A stretch of DNA of 64,000 bases, taken from contig NZ_JACHLE010000005.1 of assembly GCF_014204415.1 (NCBI RefSeq), positions 125,145 through 189,144 on the forward strand, in the 5' to 3' direction. The DNA is from Chryseobacterium defluvii. GTDB taxonomy: Bacteria; Bacteroidota; Bacteroidia; Flavobacteriales; Weeksellaceae. The position numbers were made by a program, and so were the translations under genes. Below, in pieces: positions 1 through 7,102 of the stretch. The notes under the pieces are model-generated. The model had not been told where the DNA came from. It did no database searches and was given only the letters and a program-made list of their open reading frames with translations. Every line of letters begins with the position of its first letter. Positions within the stretch are counted from its first letter, which is position 1.

Positions 1-442
1 TAGTGGCACTTAAAGCAAATATAAACTCCGTCACTTTTCCCTCATTCAGTTTCCTTTCAATACTCGGGATATTCAGCTGATTGGGGCCTATCCCTTCCAT
101 GGGTGAGATCTTGCCGCCCAGAATAAGGTATTTCCCGGTATACTTCCCTGTATTTTCAATGGCAATGACATCCCTTACATCTTCCACAATACAGATAACA
201 TCATCATTTCTTTTAGGATTGCTACATATCTCACAAACATCAAAATCAGAAAAATTATGGCAGTCTTTGCAATATTTTATATCATTCACAAGGTTAATAA
301 GGGAATTCCCGAGACTCACCGCCCTTGAATTGGGCTGCTTTAATAAATGCAATGCCAGCCGTAAAGCAGTTTTCCTGCCAATTCCCGGCAATCCCGAAAT
401 TTCATCCACCGCTTTTGCCAAAACTTTACTAGGGTAATCCAT
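1..442 (-). CDS. recR: Recombination mediator protein RecR (5' part; gene runs off the left edge)
   Basis: RecR works with RecF and RecO to load RecA at single-strand gaps. The first 147 codons are present, read from an ATG at 442. Visible are the helix-hairpin-helix region with the motif GLPGIGRKTALRLA (about residues 17-30), a four-cysteine zinc finger (C58, C61, C70, C73, pattern CKDC...CEIC), and the start of the Toprim domain (IVEDVRDVIAIENT, then LGGKISPMEGIGP). The order and spacing are those of the family. The missing C-terminal quarter lies beyond position 1. A TAnnTTTG promoter element sits five bases before the start codon. The call rests on the diagnostic zinc finger and Toprim motifs. 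Confidence 0.95.
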   Translation of the reverse strand, partial: MDYPSKVLAKAVDEISGLPGIGRKTALRLALHLLKQPNSRAVSLGNSLINLVNDIKYCKDCHNFSDFDVCEICSNPKRNDDVICIVEDVRDVIAIENTGKYTGKYLILGGKISPMEGIGPNQLNIPSIERKLNEGKVTEFIFALSAT

Positions 443-447
443 AATGA

Positions 448-455
448 CAAAAATA
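448..455 (-). promoter_or_regulatory. Bacteroidota -7 element (TATTTTTG) for recR
   Basis: On the minus strand the sequence reads TATTTTTG, matching TAnnTTTG, and ends five bases before the recR ATG. No clear -33 TTG lies at the usual distance. Transcription from here would start at or next to the start codon. Confidence 0.5.
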
Positions 456-521
456 AAACAAAAACATGAGTATTTATAGTTTATCAAACTTAAAATCTTC
501 TGCTGTTTGCTTTAAAACATT

Positions 522-529
522 TATCTTTG
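522..529 (+). promoter_or_regulatory. Bacteroidota -7 element (TATCTTTG)
   Basis: TATCTTTG matches the TAnnTTTG -7 consensus and lies 26 bases before the ATG at 556. A TTTG at 506-509 is closer than the usual -33 spacing, so the upstream box is uncertain. Confidence 0.45.
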
Positions 530-555
530 GGCTGACATGTAAAAAAATAAACTAA

Positions 556-1161
556 ATGATACTCAACAACCTGAATTATCCTCTGGATTTTAAATTCAAG
601 ATCTCAACATTATCCAGTGATTTCAACATTACGGACAGGAATGGAAATTATGTGGCCTATGTACGTCAGAAAATGTTTAAACTTAAAGAAGACGTTATTG
701 TATTTAATGACGAAAGCAAATCAAAAGAGCTTTTCAGGATTAAAGCCAATCAGTGGATCGATTTTAATTCTTCTTATTCTTTAAGTGACCTTGTAAACAA
801 TAAAAACTTCGGAAGACTGGCCAGAAAAGGGATGCGTTCTCTATGGAAATCCTCCTACGATGTTCTGGACGCCAACGACCAGCCTAAATTTACCGTTACG
901 GAAGATAACGCATGGGTAAAATTCTTTGACGGAATTGTTGGTGAGATCCCTGTCATCGGAATGTTTACCGGCTATTTCCTGAATCCTTCCTACACTGTAA
1001 GAGGAACAGACGGAAAAGAATATTTTAAACTTAAAAAAATGCCTTCTTTCTTCGGCAGGAGATTTCAGCTGGACAGAATGATCGATATTGATGACGAAGA
1101 CGAAAGTCTGGTTGTCCTGTCACTACTGATGATGGTACTTCTGGAAAGAGCCCGCGGATAA
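556..1161 (+). CDS. LURP-one-related / scramblase-like protein
   Basis: A cytosolic-looking protein of 201 residues without a signal peptide. Repeated beta-strand segments such as FNITDRNGNYVAYVRQK, VIVFNDESKSKELFRIKA and YDVLDANDQPKFTV have the pattern of the tubby-like LURP-one-related/phospholipid scramblase fold, where strands alternate with a central hydrophobic helix (here near IVGEIPVIGMFTGYFLNPSY, about residues 125-145). The C-terminus holds an acidic patch (DIDDEDES) and a hydrophobic end. Family members in bacteria have no settled function. A lipoprotein gene follows after ten bases, so the two are probably co-transcribed. The family assignment comes from pattern only. Confidence 0.6.
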   Translation: MILNNLNYPLDFKFKISTLSSDFNITDRNGNYVAYVRQKMFKLKEDVIVFNDESKSKELFRIKANQWIDFNSSYSLSDLVNNKNFGRLARKGMRSLWKSSYDVLDANDQPKFTVTEDNAWVKFFDGIVGEIPVIGMFTGYFLNPSYTVRGTDGKEYFKLKKMPSFFGRRFQLDRMIDIDDEDESLVVLSLLMMVLLERARG

Positions 1162-1171
1162 AACAGAAACA

Positions 1172-1669
1172 ATGAAATATAGACTCCTTCTTTTTATAGC
1201 GCTCACACTGACCGCCTGTAAAAAAGACAAAGAAACACTTACCAATAGTAAACCTGTTGATTCCCTGACTATTTCTCAGGATTCCGCAAAAGCCGGCAGT
1301 TCTTCAGATTCAGGGAAAATTTTGGTCGAAATATTTCCTTTTCCTAAAGAAATTAAAGAATGTTCCTGCTATTTTGCCAGAAACAGGGCTGATTTCGAAG
1401 CTGAAAAATACATCTATGCTGATGATGCTGGAAAAACAGCTTATATGAAATTAGACGGTCAGAGACTGATTCTTAACCTGATCTCCTCAAATGATCTGGA
1501 AGTAGATGATGAACTGAGTAAAGAAATAGAAAATGAAAACTATAAAATCTCTGTAAAAGGCAAAAAAATAAAAAGCGAAGAAGCTTTATTATTTGAAGGT
1601 ACCCTGACCATTGAAAAAGCTGACGGAACAACGGTCTCACTTCCTATTTATGGAGAGTGTGGATGCTAA
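1172..1669 (+). CDS. Lipoprotein of unknown function
   Basis: The 165-residue product begins with a short hydrophobic segment ending in a lipobox-like LTAC (Cys16), followed by a Lys/Asp-rich linker, as usual for Bacteroidota surface or periplasmic lipoproteins. The mature part is acidic, with strands such as EIFPFPKEIKECSCYFAR and a Cys-Gly-Cys end (ECGC). The paired cysteines near both ends could form disulfides in the periplasm. It follows the LURP-one-like gene by ten bases. An AT-rich inverted repeat lies directly after the stop codon. I do not recognise the family. Confidence 0.75.
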   Translation: MKYRLLLFIALTLTACKKDKETLTNSKPVDSLTISQDSAKAGSSSDSGKILVEIFPFPKEIKECSCYFARNRADFEAEKYIYADDAGKTAYMKLDGQRLILNLISSNDLEVDDELSKEIENENYKISVKGKKIKSEEALLFEGTLTIEKADGTTVSLPIYGECGC

Positions 1670-1671
1670 GA

Positions 1672-1727
1672 GGTAAAATCGTAAAGCTGCAAATTTGCCT
1701 TTTTGCGATTTTATCATTTTGCCTTTT
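1672..1727. repeat. AT-rich intergenic inverted repeat (GGTAAAATCG family)
   Basis: Directly after the stop codon lies GGTAAAATCGTAAA (1672-1685), then TTTTGCGATTTTATC (1701-1715), a near inverted copy, then TTTTGCCTTTTTT. The same words recur at 12562-12625, 21016-21049, 37933-37957 and 38426-38470, always between genes. As RNA it folds into a weak hairpin, so it may also act as a terminator. Confidence 0.6.
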
Positions 1728-1734
1728 TTATTCG

Positions 1735-1742
1735 TAATTTTG
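1735..1742 (+). promoter_or_regulatory. Bacteroidota -7 element (TAATTTTG) for pepD
   Basis: TAATTTTG matches TAnnTTTG, 15 bases before the ATG at 1758. It supports starting pepD at 1758: an upstream in-frame ATG at 1695 would lie before this promoter and inside the AT-rich repeat. Confidence 0.55.
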
Positions 1743-1757
1743 AAAAAAATAAATTGT

Positions 1758-3200
1758 ATGGAATTATCCAATATAGAACCACAAATAATCTGGAAGAACT
1801 TCTCCAAACTCAATACCGTTCCAAGACCTTCAAAAAAGGAAGGGAAGGTAATAGCATTCATCAAAGAATTTGGTGAAAACCTGGGACTGGAAACTACAGT
1901 AGATGAAGTAGGAAACGTTATCATTAAAAAACCTGCCACACCGGGCATGGAAAACCGAAAATCCATCATCTTACAGTCTCACCTGGATATGGTTTGCCAG
2001 AAAAACAATGATGTTAATTTCGATTTTGAGACGGAAGGGATCAAAATGGAGATCGATGGGGACTGGGTAAAAGCAAAAGGGACTACTTTAGGAGCTGATA
2101 ATGGCTTAGGAGTAGCAACCATCATGTCTATTCTGGAAAGCTCAGACATCCCACACCCTGCTATGGAAGCTCTTTTTACTATTGATGAAGAAACAGGGAT
2201 GACCGGGGCGTTGGGATTAAAGCCGGGGCAGCTTACAGGTGATATCCTTTTAAACCTTGATACGGAAGAGGATGATGAGATCGATATAGGCTGTGCGGGA
2301 GGAGTTGATGTTACCGTAACTCAAAATTATGAAGTTGAGCCCTCAGAAGGGCAAATTGTAAGAATAGAAGTGAAAGGATTACAGGGAGGCCATTCCGGAA
2401 TGGATATCCATAAAGGATTCGGAAATTCCAATATTATTTTAGGCAGGTTGCTTTACAACGGGTTAGCGAAGGAAAACATCCGGCTGATCTCTATTGATGG
2501 CGGTAGCTTGAGAAATGCTATCCCGAGAGAAGCCGTTGCTATCGTATCTGTTCGGAATGCCAATGAATTCATTGAGGAGGCAACGAGTCTTAAAAAAGAA
2601 ATTTTAGAAGAATTTGCTTCAATTGAACCGAACATCCATATCAATCTGGAGAGTTCAACAACATCCGAAAAGGCAATATCAGAAGAAGATTCCAAAAAGA
2701 TCATTTTAGTATTAAAATCCCTTCACAATGGAGTGTACAGAATGAGTCCCGACGTAAAAGACCTTGTGGAATCTTCAAACAATGTTGCTAGGGTTGAATT
2801 GAAGGGTGGCAGCCTGAAAATATTAAACCTTTCAAGATCATCCGTAGAATCTACAAAATATGCTGTAGCAGAACAGCTGAAATCGGTTTGTGAACTTGCT
2901 GGAATGAATGTGGAATTCGGCGGTTCTTATCCGGGCTGGAAGCCAAAACCGGGTTCCGAAATCGTACAGCTGATGGAGAAAATCTACACAGAAAAATTCG
3001 GAGAAAAACCTCATGTGGTAGCCTGCCATGCAGGGTTGGAATGCGGTATTATCGGAGCCAATTATCCTGAGATGGAAATGGTGAGCTTCGGACCTACGAT
3101 CCGGGGAGCGCATTCACCGGATGAAAAAGCTAATATTCCTTCAGCACAGAAATTCTGGGGATTTGTGAAAGATATTTTAGCTAATATCCCTCAGAAATAA
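1758..3200 (+). CDS. pepD: Aminoacyl-histidine dipeptidase (cytosol non-specific dipeptidase, M20C)
   Basis: A cytosolic metallopeptidase that cleaves Xaa-His and other dipeptides, 480 residues, the family's usual length. M20 metal ligands are visible: H75 and D77 (SHLDMV), D114 (GADNGLG), the catalytic and ligand glutamates E144/E145 (TIDEETGMTG), and the late His in RGAHSPDE. The dimerisation (lid) domain occupies roughly residues 200-400. The start at 1758 is chosen because the 21 upstream in-frame residues are encoded by the repeat and promoter and do not resemble the family N-terminus (MELSNIEPQIIWKNF does). It stands alone, followed by a hairpin terminator. Confidence 0.95.
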   Translation: MELSNIEPQIIWKNFSKLNTVPRPSKKEGKVIAFIKEFGENLGLETTVDEVGNVIIKKPATPGMENRKSIILQSHLDMVCQKNNDVNFDFETEGIKMEIDGDWVKAKGTTLGADNGLGVATIMSILESSDIPHPAMEALFTIDEETGMTGALGLKPGQLTGDILLNLDTEEDDEIDIGCAGGVDVTVTQNYEVEPSEGQIVRIEVKGLQGGHSGMDIHKGFGNSNIILGRLLYNGLAKENIRLISIDGGSLRNAIPREAVAIVSVRNANEFIEEATSLKKEILEEFASIEPNIHINLESSTTSEKAISEEDSKKIILVLKSLHNGVYRMSPDVKDLVESSNNVARVELKGGSLKILNLSRSSVESTKYAVAEQLKSVCELAGMNVEFGGSYPGWKPKPGSEIVQLMEKIYTEKFGEKPHVVACHAGLECGIIGANYPEMEMVSFGPTIRGAHSPDEKANIPSAQKFWGFVKDILANIPQK

Positions 3201-3220
3201 AAAGCAAAAAATATAACATA

Positions 3221-3254
3221 GAATATCCGGAATCTCAGATTTTGGATATTTTTG
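3221..3254 (+). terminator. Probable terminator after pepD
   Basis: AATATCC (3222-3228) pairs with GGATATT (3244-3250), and a run of T follows, 20 bases after the pepD stop. Confidence 0.55.
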
Positions 3255-3404
3255 TTTGAACGGAAGTGTTAAGATTGATCAGGATATTAAGAATATTAAG
3301 GATGAACTTATTCTCTGATCTTTACTTAAAAAGATGAAATATAAAGATCAATTAATCACAAGTTAATAGATAATTAAATATATAAAGATTATAAAACTAA
3401 GCGT

Positions 3405-3827
3405 ATGTTAGGTACCTGGAAAGGAAAATATAAATATGATCTGAAACGGAATGCAAAATTCAATAATAAAGAAGTTGAGTTCATTGTGGAGATCACAGAA
3501 TTTGAGGGTGAAAACTTCATTGGAACCGTCCGGGATATGGATGAGAACTATGGCACCAGAGGTTTGGGAACTATTGAAGGGAAGCTAAACGGCAATAATA
3601 TAGAATTTATAAAGCAAATGCCGGTAAAATCCATATCTTTTAATAACGGAAAAAAAATAGAGTTTGAAAATGAAAAACACGATCCTGTTTATTATTCCGG
3701 TACTTTGAATTCAGAAGGCTCTTATTCAGGCAAATGGAAAATTAAAGGTGGAATTGGTTTTAAACGTAAAATGTTTATTATTTCCTTCGGAACGAAAGGT
3801 ATCTGGGAAATGAGTAAAATCAAATAA
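3405..3827 (+). CDS. Hypothetical beta-rich protein
   Basis: 140 residues, no signal peptide. The start LGTWKGKYKYDL and repeated short strands separated by GT, NG and SG turns (GTVRDM, GTIEGKLNGNNIEF, YYSGTLNSEGSYSGKWKIKG) suggest a small antiparallel beta barrel of the lipocalin/avidin-like shape often seen in Bacteroidota hypotheticals. No catalytic motif is visible. It lies alone between the pepD terminator and a secreted unknown. Base composition is more AT-rich than pepD, which, with the next gene, could mean accessory DNA. I do not recognise a named family. Confidence 0.65.
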   Translation: MLGTWKGKYKYDLKRNAKFNNKEVEFIVEITEFEGENFIGTVRDMDENYGTRGLGTIEGKLNGNNIEFIKQMPVKSISFNNGKKIEFENEKHDPVYYSGTLNSEGSYSGKWKIKGGIGFKRKMFIISFGTKGIWEMSKIK

Positions 3828-3934
3828 TTGCATGAAGCCTAATATGATTCTTAAAATCATAACAATCAGCCTGAACTCAACTTAAATTCTTATTAAATCT
3901 TAATCTATATCTTTAGTCACAAAAATATAACCCA

Positions 3935-4543
3935 ATGAAAACCAATCATAAACTATTTATCTTTCTAATTTTCCCTGTTTTTATTTTTGGTCAAAAAAAA
4001 TATAAATATTCTTATAAAGAAGGATATGGATTTTTAGCAGAAGCGCAAAAAATGATCAAAGAAGATAAGATTAAAAGTGCAAAAATTTTAATTAATAAAG
4101 CAAAGCGGACCAATTATGGATTTTGTGGGAATGCCTGGATAGATGCTAATTCACAAATTACATTGCTTGAAGTACAGGTACTGAATAAAGAAAATAATTA
4201 TGACCAGTCTTTAAACATTTTAGACTCATTGGATGAATGCAGTTATGGTGCTGATTGTGATACAAGAGATTATTTAAAAATAGAAACCCTGATCCTTAAA
4301 TTTGGAAAAGAAAAAGTGAAAAATGCTTTTAAAAATGTTAATAAAGTCTCTATAATTAATGATTATGATTATGGAGAAAGTTATTCAGCCTTCATTAAAG
4401 ACCTTAATTATAATTTCAATTTTACTGCGAGGCAGATCATTTTCGTGGATGAGAATGGCAAAAAGGTTCCCAAAAACGTGACAGATAATGAGTTTCTGAA
4501 TATTGCCCAAAATCAGCCATTCTACTCACTGCTCAAAGAATAG
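3935..4543 (+). CDS. Exported hypothetical protein, helical-repeat-like
   Basis: 202 residues with a signal peptide (MKTNHKLFIFLIFPVFIFG, cleavage near GQ). The mature part has helix pairs suggesting TPR-like repeats (YGFLAEAQKMIKEDKIKSAKILINKA, then LLEVQVLNKENNYDQSLNILDSL). Three or four cysteines lie in the middle (FCGNAW, DECSYGADCDT). The end (FVDENGKKVPKNV) is beta-like. It is strongly AT-rich and ends just before a long bidirectional terminator. Function unknown; the TPR-like reading is tentative. Confidence 0.65.
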   Translation: MKTNHKLFIFLIFPVFIFGQKKYKYSYKEGYGFLAEAQKMIKEDKIKSAKILINKAKRTNYGFCGNAWIDANSQITLLEVQVLNKENNYDQSLNILDSLDECSYGADCDTRDYLKIETLILKFGKEKVKNAFKNVNKVSIINDYDYGESYSAFIKDLNYNFNFTARQIIFVDENGKKVPKNVTDNEFLNIAQNQPFYSLLKE

Positions 4544-4548
4544 ACAGC

Positions 4549-4588
4549 AACAAAGCGCCCGGAAATTTCGGGCGCTTTGTTATTATTT
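4549..4588. terminator. Bidirectional terminator
   Basis: A 13-bp perfect stem (4549-4561 with 4569-4581, core AAAGCGCCCG/CGGGCGCTTT) with a T-rich tail on the plus strand, between the convergent ends of the gene at 4543 and the ferredoxin gene at 4600. Confidence 0.85.
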
Positions 4589-4599
4589 AAATTAAAATT

Positions 4600-4929
4600 C
4601 TAAGGATAAGGAGCAATTTCCACTTCAAGCCCTTCCATTTCCTCTACAATATGCAACTGACAGCCTAATCTGCTGTTGTCCTTTACATGGAAAGCTTCAC
4701 CTAACATTGCATCTTCTTCATCTCCCATCAGCTCTAAACCGGGATCATGGATTACATACACCTGACATGAAGCACACATCGCCATTCCTCCGCAAACCCC
4801 AATGGTTCCTTCTTCTGCCAATTCATAAGAACGGATGATTTCCATTAAATTCATAGACATATCCGTAGGAGCTACAATCTCATGGGTTACCCCTTCTCTA
4901 TCCGTAATTTTTATATTGATATCACTCAT
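4600..4929 (-). CDS. [2Fe-2S] ferredoxin, adrenodoxin type
   Basis: 109-residue electron carrier. The cluster ligands are C46, C52, C55 and C90 in the CX5CX2C...C arrangement of vertebrate/ISC-type ferredoxins (GVCGGMAMCASCQV, RLGCQL). The domain fills the protein. The gene for a ferredoxin-NADP reductase-type flavoprotein lies 84 bases upstream on the same strand, which strongly suggests that this protein is its redox partner, delivering NADPH electrons to Fe-S assembly or an oxygenase. No isc gene is close by, so the acceptor is unknown. Confidence 0.92.
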   Translation of the reverse strand: MSDINIKITDREGVTHEIVAPTDMSMNLMEIIRSYELAEEGTIGVCGGMAMCASCQVYVIHDPGLELMGDEEDAMLGEAFHVKDNSRLGCQLHIVEEMEGLEVEIAPYP

Positions 4930-4930
4930 T

Positions 4931-4960
4931 TAGTTGATAGTTGATAGTTAATAGTTGATG
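4931..4960. repeat. Short AT-rich tandem repeat (TAGTTGA units)
   Basis: TAGTTGATAGTTGATAGTTAATAGTTGATG forms about four imperfect 7-8 base units between the ferredoxin and reductase genes; the rest of this spacer (to 5013) contains the complementary words CAACTGACAACCCTCAACTAACAAC, so the spacer can fold on itself. Confidence 0.5.
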
Positions 4961-5013
4961 GTAATCTGTCAGTTTTATAACTAGCAACTGACAACCCTCA
5001 ACTAACAACCAAT

Positions 5014-6069
5014 TTAGTCAATTTTTTTCACAACCGCTTTCTCAGCTTCTTTACGGCTTCCGTCAAATCCATCTACTCCACTTACTGTAGTATATTTTAA
5101 AACGTATTTTTTTCCCGGATTTAATCTGTTGTAAACACTCTGGCACATCAACGTAGCTTCGTGGAAACCACAAAGGATCAGCTTCAGCTTTCCGGGATAG
5201 GTATTGATATCTCCGATGGCGTAGATCCCGTCAATATTAGTCTGATAATCCAATGCGTTATTCACAACGATAGCATTTTTCTCGATGTTTAATCCCCAGT
5301 TTCCGATCTCTCCCAACTTTGGAGTCAATCCGAACAAAGGAATAAAATAATCAGTCTCAATATCATAAGTATCCTGCCCTTCAACTTCCACCGTGATTGC
5401 TTCCACCTTTCCGTCACCTTTTATCGCTGTAACCTCAGCAGGAGTGATCAGTTTAATTTTGCCTTCATTTTTAAGATCCTGAACTTTTTCTACAGAGTCC
5501 AAAGCACCTCTGAATTCATTTCTTCTGTGGATCAAAGTTACTTTACTTGCCACATTCGATAAGAAAATGCTCCAGTCAAGCGCAGAGTCTCCCCCACCTG
5601 CAATAACCACTTTTTTATTTCTGAAATGTTCAGGTTCTTTTACGAAATATTCAAGACCTTTTTCCTCATAATCGGCAATATTTTCAATGGTAGGTTTTCT
5701 GGGCTCAAAAGTTCCCAGGCCTCCCGCAATGGCAATAGCTTTTGCCCTGTGCACAGTACCTTTATTCGTAATTACTTCAAACCATTCATTGTCCACTTTT
5801 GTGTACGAAACAGCAGTTTCTCCAAGAGTAAATCCCGGCTGGAACTGTTTGATCTGCTCCATTAGATTATCCACTAATTCTCCTGCATTTACCGATGGAT
5901 ACCCCGGTATATCAAAAATAGGTTTTTTAGGATAAAGCTCCGCTAATTGCCCTCCCGGCTGAGGAAGTGCATCTATGATATGGCACTTCATTTTAAGTAA
6001 ACCTGCTTCAAATACAGCAAAAAGCCCGGTGGGTCCGGCTCCTATGATCAATATATCCGTAGTTATCAT
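5014..6069 (-). CDS. Ferredoxin--NADP reductase type flavoprotein (thioredoxin reductase-like)
   Basis: 351 residues, a two-dinucleotide-binding-domain flavoprotein. The FAD site is DILIIGAGPTGLFAVFEAG (residues about 5-23), the NADPH site VVIAGGGDSALDW (about residues 150-162), and the second FAD motif GIYAIGDINTYPGKLKLI (about 283-300). There is no CxxC redox pair, which separates it from thioredoxin reductase and fits the Bacillus YumC/TrxR-like ferredoxin-NADP reductases. The partner ferredoxin gene follows on the same strand. A TAnnTTTG element lies 29 bases before the start codon. Confidence 0.9.
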   Translation of the reverse strand: MITTDILIIGAGPTGLFAVFEAGLLKMKCHIIDALPQPGGQLAELYPKKPIFDIPGYPSVNAGELVDNLMEQIKQFQPGFTLGETAVSYTKVDNEWFEVITNKGTVHRAKAIAIAGGLGTFEPRKPTIENIADYEEKGLEYFVKEPEHFRNKKVVIAGGGDSALDWSIFLSNVASKVTLIHRRNEFRGALDSVEKVQDLKNEGKIKLITPAEVTAIKGDGKVEAITVEVEGQDTYDIETDYFIPLFGLTPKLGEIGNWGLNIEKNAIVVNNALDYQTNIDGIYAIGDINTYPGKLKLILCGFHEATLMCQSVYNRLNPGKKYVLKYTTVSGVDGFDGSRKEAEKAVVKKID

Positions 6070-6098
6070 AATTATAAGATAATTTTTATATGTAACTG

Positions 6099-6106
6099 CA
6101 AATTTA
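6099..6106 (-). promoter_or_regulatory. Bacteroidota -7 element (TAAATTTG) for the reductase-ferredoxin pair
   Basis: Minus-strand TAAATTTG matches TAnnTTTG, 29 bases upstream of the reductase ATG at 6069. No obvious -33 TTG. Confidence 0.5.
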
Positions 6107-6186
6107 CTAATTTTAACGCGAAGCGGATTTAATTGAGTCTAAATAAAAACCTGAGATTTGTCAAATAGTATGAAAAACATAATATT

Positions 6187-6194
6187 TAAATTTG
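6187..6194 (+). promoter_or_regulatory. Bacteroidota -7 element (TAAATTTG) for the DUF3108 gene
   Basis: TAAATTTG matches TAnnTTTG, 25 bases before the ATG at 6220. A TTTG at 6157-6160 is 26 bases upstream, slightly long for the -33 box. Confidence 0.5.
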
Positions 6195-6219
6195 GCAACC
6201 TTTTTGTAAAACTCATAGT

Positions 6220-6990
6220 ATGAAGAAATTTTTGAATATTGTTGCATTGTTTATATTCTGTTTAGGTTTTGGCCAGATAGATAATATCTCAGATGGCGAG
6301 TCTATTACGTTCAGGATCCACTATGGTTTCCTGAATGCAGGAACAGCAACCTTAACAACACAAAAAACCACTTATAAAGGGGAACCTCATCTCTATGCCA
6401 AAGGAACCGGACAGACCACAGGTGCCGTGAAGGCATTTTTCAAGGTGGAAGACCTATATGAAAGTTTTATTAATGTAGAAACCGGCCTTCCCAGCTTTTA
6501 TGTAAGGAATGTAAAAGAAGGCGGCTATCGCCAACATTTTGAGACCGTCTTTAACCACGATAATAACACATTGATTTTAACGGATAAGAAAACACCGGCA
6601 AACGGCTCTAAAGTCATCAAATCGGTGAAAGGAGTCCAGGATATGCTTTCCTGCTTCTATTACCTGAGGAGCAAAAGCCCGGGTGAACTAAAAGTAGGAA
6701 CCATCATCAATATGAATGTATGGATCGATGATGAAATGTTTCCTTTTCAGCTGAAAGTGGCCGCTGCAGAGAATTTAAAGACCAAATTCGGAACTATTAA
6801 CTGCCTGAAGATCATCCCGTCCGTAAAAAGCGGAAGGGTTTTTAAAGAAAAAGAAGGGGTGACCATGTGGGTGACCAATGATGCCAACCACATCCCGATG
6901 CTGCTAAAAGCCGAACTGGCTGTAGGATCTTTAAAAGCAAGTATTGACAGCTTTAAAAATGTAAAATATCCCCTGAAATTTACAAAATAA
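6220..6990 (+). CDS. DUF3108 domain-containing exported protein
   Basis: 256 residues with a signal peptide (MKKFLNIVALFIFCLGFG). The mature protein begins GESITFRIHYGFLNAGTATL, the characteristic opening of DUF3108, an all-beta periplasmic domain, and continues with strands such as GQTTGAVKAFFKVEDLYESF and PSFYVRNVKEGGY, ending in a lipid-binding-like segment. DUF3108 proteins are thought to sit in the periplasm; their job is not established. The gene is alone between a divergent reductase and a terminator. Function inferred only at the level of location. Confidence 0.88.
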   Translation: MKKFLNIVALFIFCLGFGQIDNISDGESITFRIHYGFLNAGTATLTTQKTTYKGEPHLYAKGTGQTTGAVKAFFKVEDLYESFINVETGLPSFYVRNVKEGGYRQHFETVFNHDNNTLILTDKKTPANGSKVIKSVKGVQDMLSCFYYLRSKSPGELKVGTIINMNVWIDDEMFPFQLKVAAAENLKTKFGTINCLKIIPSVKSGRVFKEKEGVTMWVTNDANHIPMLLKAELAVGSLKASIDSFKNVKYPLKFTK

Positions 6991-7010
6991 CCCTATCGTT
7001 TTTTAGTAAA

Positions 7011-7041
7011 AAAGTCTGTAAAAATATTACGGATTTTTTTT
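7011..7041 (+). terminator. Terminator after the DUF3108 gene
   Basis: An imperfect stem (TCTGTAA 7015-7021 with TTACGGA 7027-7033, extended by A/T pairs) followed by a run of eight T. Confidence 0.65.
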
Positions 7042-7102
7042 GTTATGGCATGTAATGGATATATAATCTAAATTGTTTATCATTATATAACAACTAAGAA
7101 AC

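Noticed and set aside
1695..1757. Upstream extension of pepD
   Set aside because: The extra residues are encoded by an AT-rich repeat and the -7 promoter, and the family N-terminus starts at 1758.
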